Assembly: GCA_033239125.1 (NCBI GenBank)
Contig: BSWB01000006.1
Span: forward strand, 30,682,001 to 30,746,000
Source of the DNA: Fagopyrum homotropicum
Lineage: Eukaryota > Streptophyta > Magnoliopsida > Caryophyllales > Polygonaceae
Direction: 5' to 3'
Length of the DNA stretch: 64,000 bases
Shown: positions 60,331-64,000 of the stretch, in pieces
How the letters are laid out: every line of letters begins with the position of its first letter
Position numbering within the stretch: position 1 is the first letter of the stretch
The notes under the pieces: model-generated
What the model was told of the DNA's origin: nothing
Databases searched by the model: none
The model's input: the letters and a program-made list of their open reading frames with translations, nothing else
Translations under genes and position numbers: made by a program

Positions 60331-60420
60331 ACCTCATCTGCAAGGATGCCTTCGGTCATCAGTTTCAAGAACTGATCCACCTAGTTTTCTTACCCATGTA
60401 TCACAAAAAGAATACAAAAA

Positions 60421-60825
60421 CTACTTGTAAAGTCCCTTTACAAGTCTGCATACTTTGTGTTCTTTTCCAGACACAACATACCCTTCAAGTTGTTTTATGT
60501 AAATCTCCTCTTCTAACTCTCCGTTTAAAAAGGCAATTTTTACATCCATTTGATGAATTTCTAGGTTTCTTAATGTCGCTATTGCTATTAGCATTCTTAT
60601 AGAAGTTATTCTCGTCACCGGAGAATAAGTGTCAAAGAAATTTAACCCTTCTTTTTGTCGGAATTCTTGCACCACAAACCTAGACTTGTACTTCTCTATT
60701 GATTCATCGGTTTTCAACCTAGTTTTGAAAATCCATTTGCACCCAAGTGCTTTACACCCTTGTGGTAAGTTTACTAACTCCCATGTATGATTTTGCATAA
60801 TGGAGTCTATCTCACTTTTGACTGC
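60421..60825 (-). pseudogene. Copia reverse transcriptase fragment
   Basis: Minus-strand frame with the start of a copia RT: IDSIMQNHTWELVNLPQGCK, GCKWIFKTRLK, FFDTYSPVTRITSIRMLIA and HQMDVKIAFLNGELEEEIYI. It stops at VKGLYK just before the usual GLKQ block, so the YVDD part is missing. The right edge at 60825/60826 is the insertion point of the next LTR, which cut this frame. Confidence 0.88.
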
Positions 60826-62437
60826 TGATAGCATGAATTATTATCTATATTTGGGATATAGTTTTGATGTTTTCTCATCATTATTCTACATGCATGGACA
60901 TATATTCTTGATGATTATGTCATTATTTGTCTACTTTGCAAGAATCGACATTTACACCACGTTTGATTGTATTTGTAGGGAATAAGGCGTATTTTGGATC
61001 AAATTGTAGCATTGAAGTCTAAGGAGACCATGGAGCTACATTATGGAGCATTATGAAGGACAAGAAGAAAGGCAGGAACCATATTGGAAGGATGAAGGAA
61101 GGATTCAAAAGAAGATGTGAAGACATGCACGTATATCACCACTGATCTCGGACCGATACAGTTATGCACCTCGACCGAGACGGCCAACTGGGCCTAGCTC
61201 GAGGTCGAAGGCCTACAACCCAAGGAAAATAAAATATAGTTTAACCTAAAATTCTTCAATAAGAATGGAGGGTTATTGCCGCAACAAAGGACGGCACATC
61301 TACGGATCATCGGATCTACGCTTACATTATGGTTGTTGGAAGGATTGATGGAAAGAGAAGATCTAAGGAAGGATTACTTAGGATTCAAGGAAGAAGAAAA
61401 GATAAGTTGTAAGGTTTTCTTGGGGAATTAATAAGTTGATTGTGGTCATTCTTTTGTTACACATCTTGATAGTTTGTTTAATTGTTTGCATCTTTTGATA
61501 TTTGAGGAACCTTTGTTGAGTGTATTATTCCCTTTCTTTGATATCTTGATTGAATATATTTCATTGCTTTGAGCATGATGATTGTTGGCTAAAACCCCTG
61601 CGATTCTAGGGTGATTGGTTGAAGGTTGTGGTATAGACGATGAAAGAATAGACCTTTATCGTGAGTGGACTTTGAAAGCTTGAGTTAACCCTAAATCGAA
61701 ACCCGTCTCGAGCTATTCTTGGAGTCATCTCGACCGATATCGATAAGATATGCACGAGATTTTCCGCTGCATTGCCCGATCTTGAGTTTAGGTTATAGTT
61801 TACCAAATCCTATCCTTGTTGCACCTTTCCTGATTTATATACAAGCCTAGGAAGAGACTTATCCGGTTATTCCTCTACTTGTTTACAAATGATGATGATG
61901 AGTGTTAGTACACCTTTTGTTAGGATTTGAGTGTGCCTTCATCCTACCTTTAAGAGTTAACCTGAGACTTACCCGGTGATGGTTAGTTATGTTCCCTTAG
62001 GTTGAAAGATGTTGGTTTGAGTTAAAGTACCTTTCCTTAGTTCCTTGAGACTTACCCGGTGATAGACCTTTGGTTTGGGATAGTGGATGGTGGGACTTAC
62101 CCGGCGATCTATCCCCATTGTAGAAATACCTTCCCTTTGCAACCTCAGGTTTGTCCACGTTTATCCTTGAAAAATCTTGAGTCGAAACCACAACTGAATA
62201 CTTTAATCTCTAGAATCTACATTTCTTTATCTGATTATCTTATATCATTGTTCTTGGTTGCTCGAGTTTGCATTTACAACTTAAAGATATATACCGTGCT
62301 TGATTTCACCATAATCCATGTGATCGACCCTAAAATATTTGCTAATACTGCAATTGATCTGTACACAGCGGGTTCGCTTTTGCTTTATTCTTAGTTATAA
62401 ATTTAAGACTTATTCTGCACACACTTTGCAGCGAACA
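60826..62437 (+). repeat. 5' LTR of a second Athila/Tat-type element
   Basis: 1612 bp, beginning TGATAGCATGAATTATT and ending CAGCGAACA. Its ends match those of the 12.5-20.7 kb element read leftwards (TGTTAGCATGAA...GGCGAACA), though the LTR body differs. The left flank is ACTGC; the matching TSD would be outside the window. Confidence 0.85.
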
Positions 62438-62443
62438 AGTTTT

Positions 62444-62460
62444 TGGCGCCGTTGCCGGGG
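62444..62460 (+). promoter_or_regulatory. Primer-binding site of the second Athila/Tat-type element
   Basis: TGGCGCCGTTGCCGGGG lies six bases after the LTR end, the same site and nearly the same spacing as in the other Athila-like element. Confidence 0.88.
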
Positions 62461-62530
62461 ACTTGGTTTAGACCAAGATGGTATTTGGTTGTCTTAGGGT
62501 TGCTGCCCTTGTTGCTATTGATCATTCAAC

Positions 62531-63957
62531 TTGAGTGTTCTTACAGGACCTTTCTTTAGGTTTATGCAAAGGTCTCGAGCTGGTAAAGAAATCGTTCCCT
62601 ATGATCTTGAACCAAAAAAGACTTATAAAAGAAGAATTAAGGAATCTAAAATGGCTGCTAGGAATGATGAGGACAGAGATCTACAAGCTGAGTTGGATGA
62701 TGCTCTTGATCAGATACAATTACATGATGGCGCTCTAGCTAAGGAGAGAGATGCACGTGCCAGAGAAGAAACATTTTGGGCCGACGTGGCCAAGATACAA
62801 AAAGTAGTTCGGCTGCTACGAGAAGGGCAAAGAGGTAATGCCCGAGTTGTGGTCGATCCACCGGTACCCGTTGTTGTGCCACCACCTCGTTTTTCAGCTG
62901 GGAATGCGAGGAATGATCCGTTTGTGGATGAGCCGCACATGTTAGGTCAAAGGATGGATCCCGTTCAACAAACACACCGTCCGGGCGTTATTTAGGGGAT
63001 CCGGCTGACAAGGATTATGAGTTTCGACCTCAAGTTATTACTATGATCTGACAAAGCCAGTTTGGAGGATTAGAGCAAGAATCTCCACATCAACATTTAC
63101 AGAATTATGAGATTCTCATGGAAACTTTGAGACCTACAAGAGTGGAGAATAAGAACTACAAGTTGTTGCCTTTGTTTTTCTCTTTAAAGGATAAGGTGCT
63201 TGCTTGGTATCAATCACTTCCACCCGGAAGAGTTAATACATGGGAGGAGATGACTTCGGAATTCCACACCAAGTTCTTTCCGACATAAAAAACAGGTAAC
63301 ATAAATACTTTTGCTATGAAAGACAATGAGAGTTTATTTAAATCATGGAAAAGGTTCAAAGACCTTTTATTGAATTGCCCTTATCATGGGATTTCAAAAC
63401 TTGAGTTGCTGGAAATTTATTTCAAGAGATTAGATGAGGAAACTCAATTCAAAATCCAATCCCTTTCTGCTAGAACATTTATGCATATGAGAGTTGACGA
63501 TGCATGGGAGTTTGTTTAGAAACAAGCTCTAGCTATTGAGAAATATTCCCACCGGAGGGTTGATGGTGGAAGTCGAAAATCCGGAGCTCAAGAGCTGAAT
63601 CTTACTACCTCCAGTGTTGTTCAACTCACCACCCTTAACAATGAGGTTAAAGCTTTGACGGAGCTATTGAAGTCACAAGCACAAGCTCCAAAGGAGCAAG
63701 ATGTTGGCTATGTGGGAAGAGGAAATTATCAAGGGAATAGGAATAACAACAACAACAACAACAACAACCGGAACTACAACAATTGGAGATCCAATCAAAA
63801 TAATTCTGGTAACCCTTATTCTCATGCGGATTATGCACTAACTCCACCTACTTCTTCTACTTTCATTCCATTGAAAAGCCAGGAACCATCCTCAAGTTCA
63901 AGTCAACCACCCAAGGATAAGTTAGAAGTAATGATTGAAACTTTGATGGGAAAATGA
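62531..63957 (+). pseudogene. Gag of the second Athila/Tat-type element, broken
   Basis: Begins in one frame at 62531 (basic N-terminus, then an acidic coiled region ELDDALDQIQLHDGALAKE) and ends at TAG 62993. The Retrotrans_gag core continues in another frame (LKDKVLAWYQSLPPGRVNTW, then SEFHTKFFP), has a stop at 63287, and goes on to SLFKSWKRFKDLLLNCPYHG and LYFKRLDEE-type blocks, with another stop near 63518. The C-terminal third (63655-63957) is Asn-rich (a run of N from AAC/AAT repeats at 63743-63770), then Ser/Pro-rich. No zinc knuckle is reached before the stop. The element continues past 64000. Confidence 0.82.
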
Positions 63958-64000
63958 ATGGATTGGAAAGCTCAGTTACTTCGATTTCTAAGGCACAAAA

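Overview
This window is from a flowering-plant nuclear genome, probably a eudicot. The evidence is spliced genes with GT-AG introns, a plant-type PLS/DYW pentatricopeptide protein, CYP71-clan cytochrome P450s, and the usual plant transposon classes: Athila-like and copia LTR elements, plant L1 LINEs, hAT, PIF/Harbinger and Mutator-like elements, Helitrons and a tRNA-derived SINE. The species cannot be named from the sequence. No prokaryotic, organellar or CRISPR features are visible.

Only two host genes look intact, and both are on the minus strand. One is a two-exon DYW-class PPR gene (270-2703). The other is a two-exon CYP71/CYP83-like P450 (37112-38975). A second P450 copy (about 25.6-31.6 kb) is a pseudogene. 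It was broken by an indel at its 3' end, by a young copia retrotransposon, and by an hAT-like element.

Layout. 2.7-7.9 kb: intergenic DNA with MITEs, a 708 bp hAT element and a SINE. 8.0-10.2 kb: a PIF/Harbinger-like element carrying a broken Myb/SANT gene. 10.2-24.8 kb: an L1-type LINE, flanked by 15 bp target-site duplications (TSDs), split by an 8.3 kb Athila-like LTR element with its own 5 bp TSD. 25.6-31.6 kb: the interrupted P450 pseudogene. 31.9-35.4 kb: MITEs, one of them split by a poly(A)-tailed retroposon. 37-39 kb: the intact P450. 39.2-40.4 kb: a tandem repeat of about 300 bp x 4. 40.4-45.5 kb: an old copia gag remnant punctured by several MITEs. 46-47 kb: a long-TIR Mutator-like element. 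47.3-52.9 kb: a Helitron split by a 2.9 kb solo LTR. 54.4-57.3 kb: a Mutator-like MITE family including a 2.3 kb long member. 57.6-60.3 kb: a decayed LINE. 60.4-64 kb: a copia fragment cut by a second Athila/Tat-type element that runs off the window.

The main result is an exact map of insertions within insertions. About fifteen elements have termini and TSDs that can be read directly, which gives a relative history of the locus. The youngest event is probably the copia element in the P450 pseudogene, because its two LTRs are identical. The least ordinary findings are: a copia element with TA...TA LTR ends; a P450 intron made mostly of an hAT MITE; and a Mutator-like MITE family (seven copies, 9 bp TSDs) whose long member carries an array of short ACCAGAATTT-type repeats.
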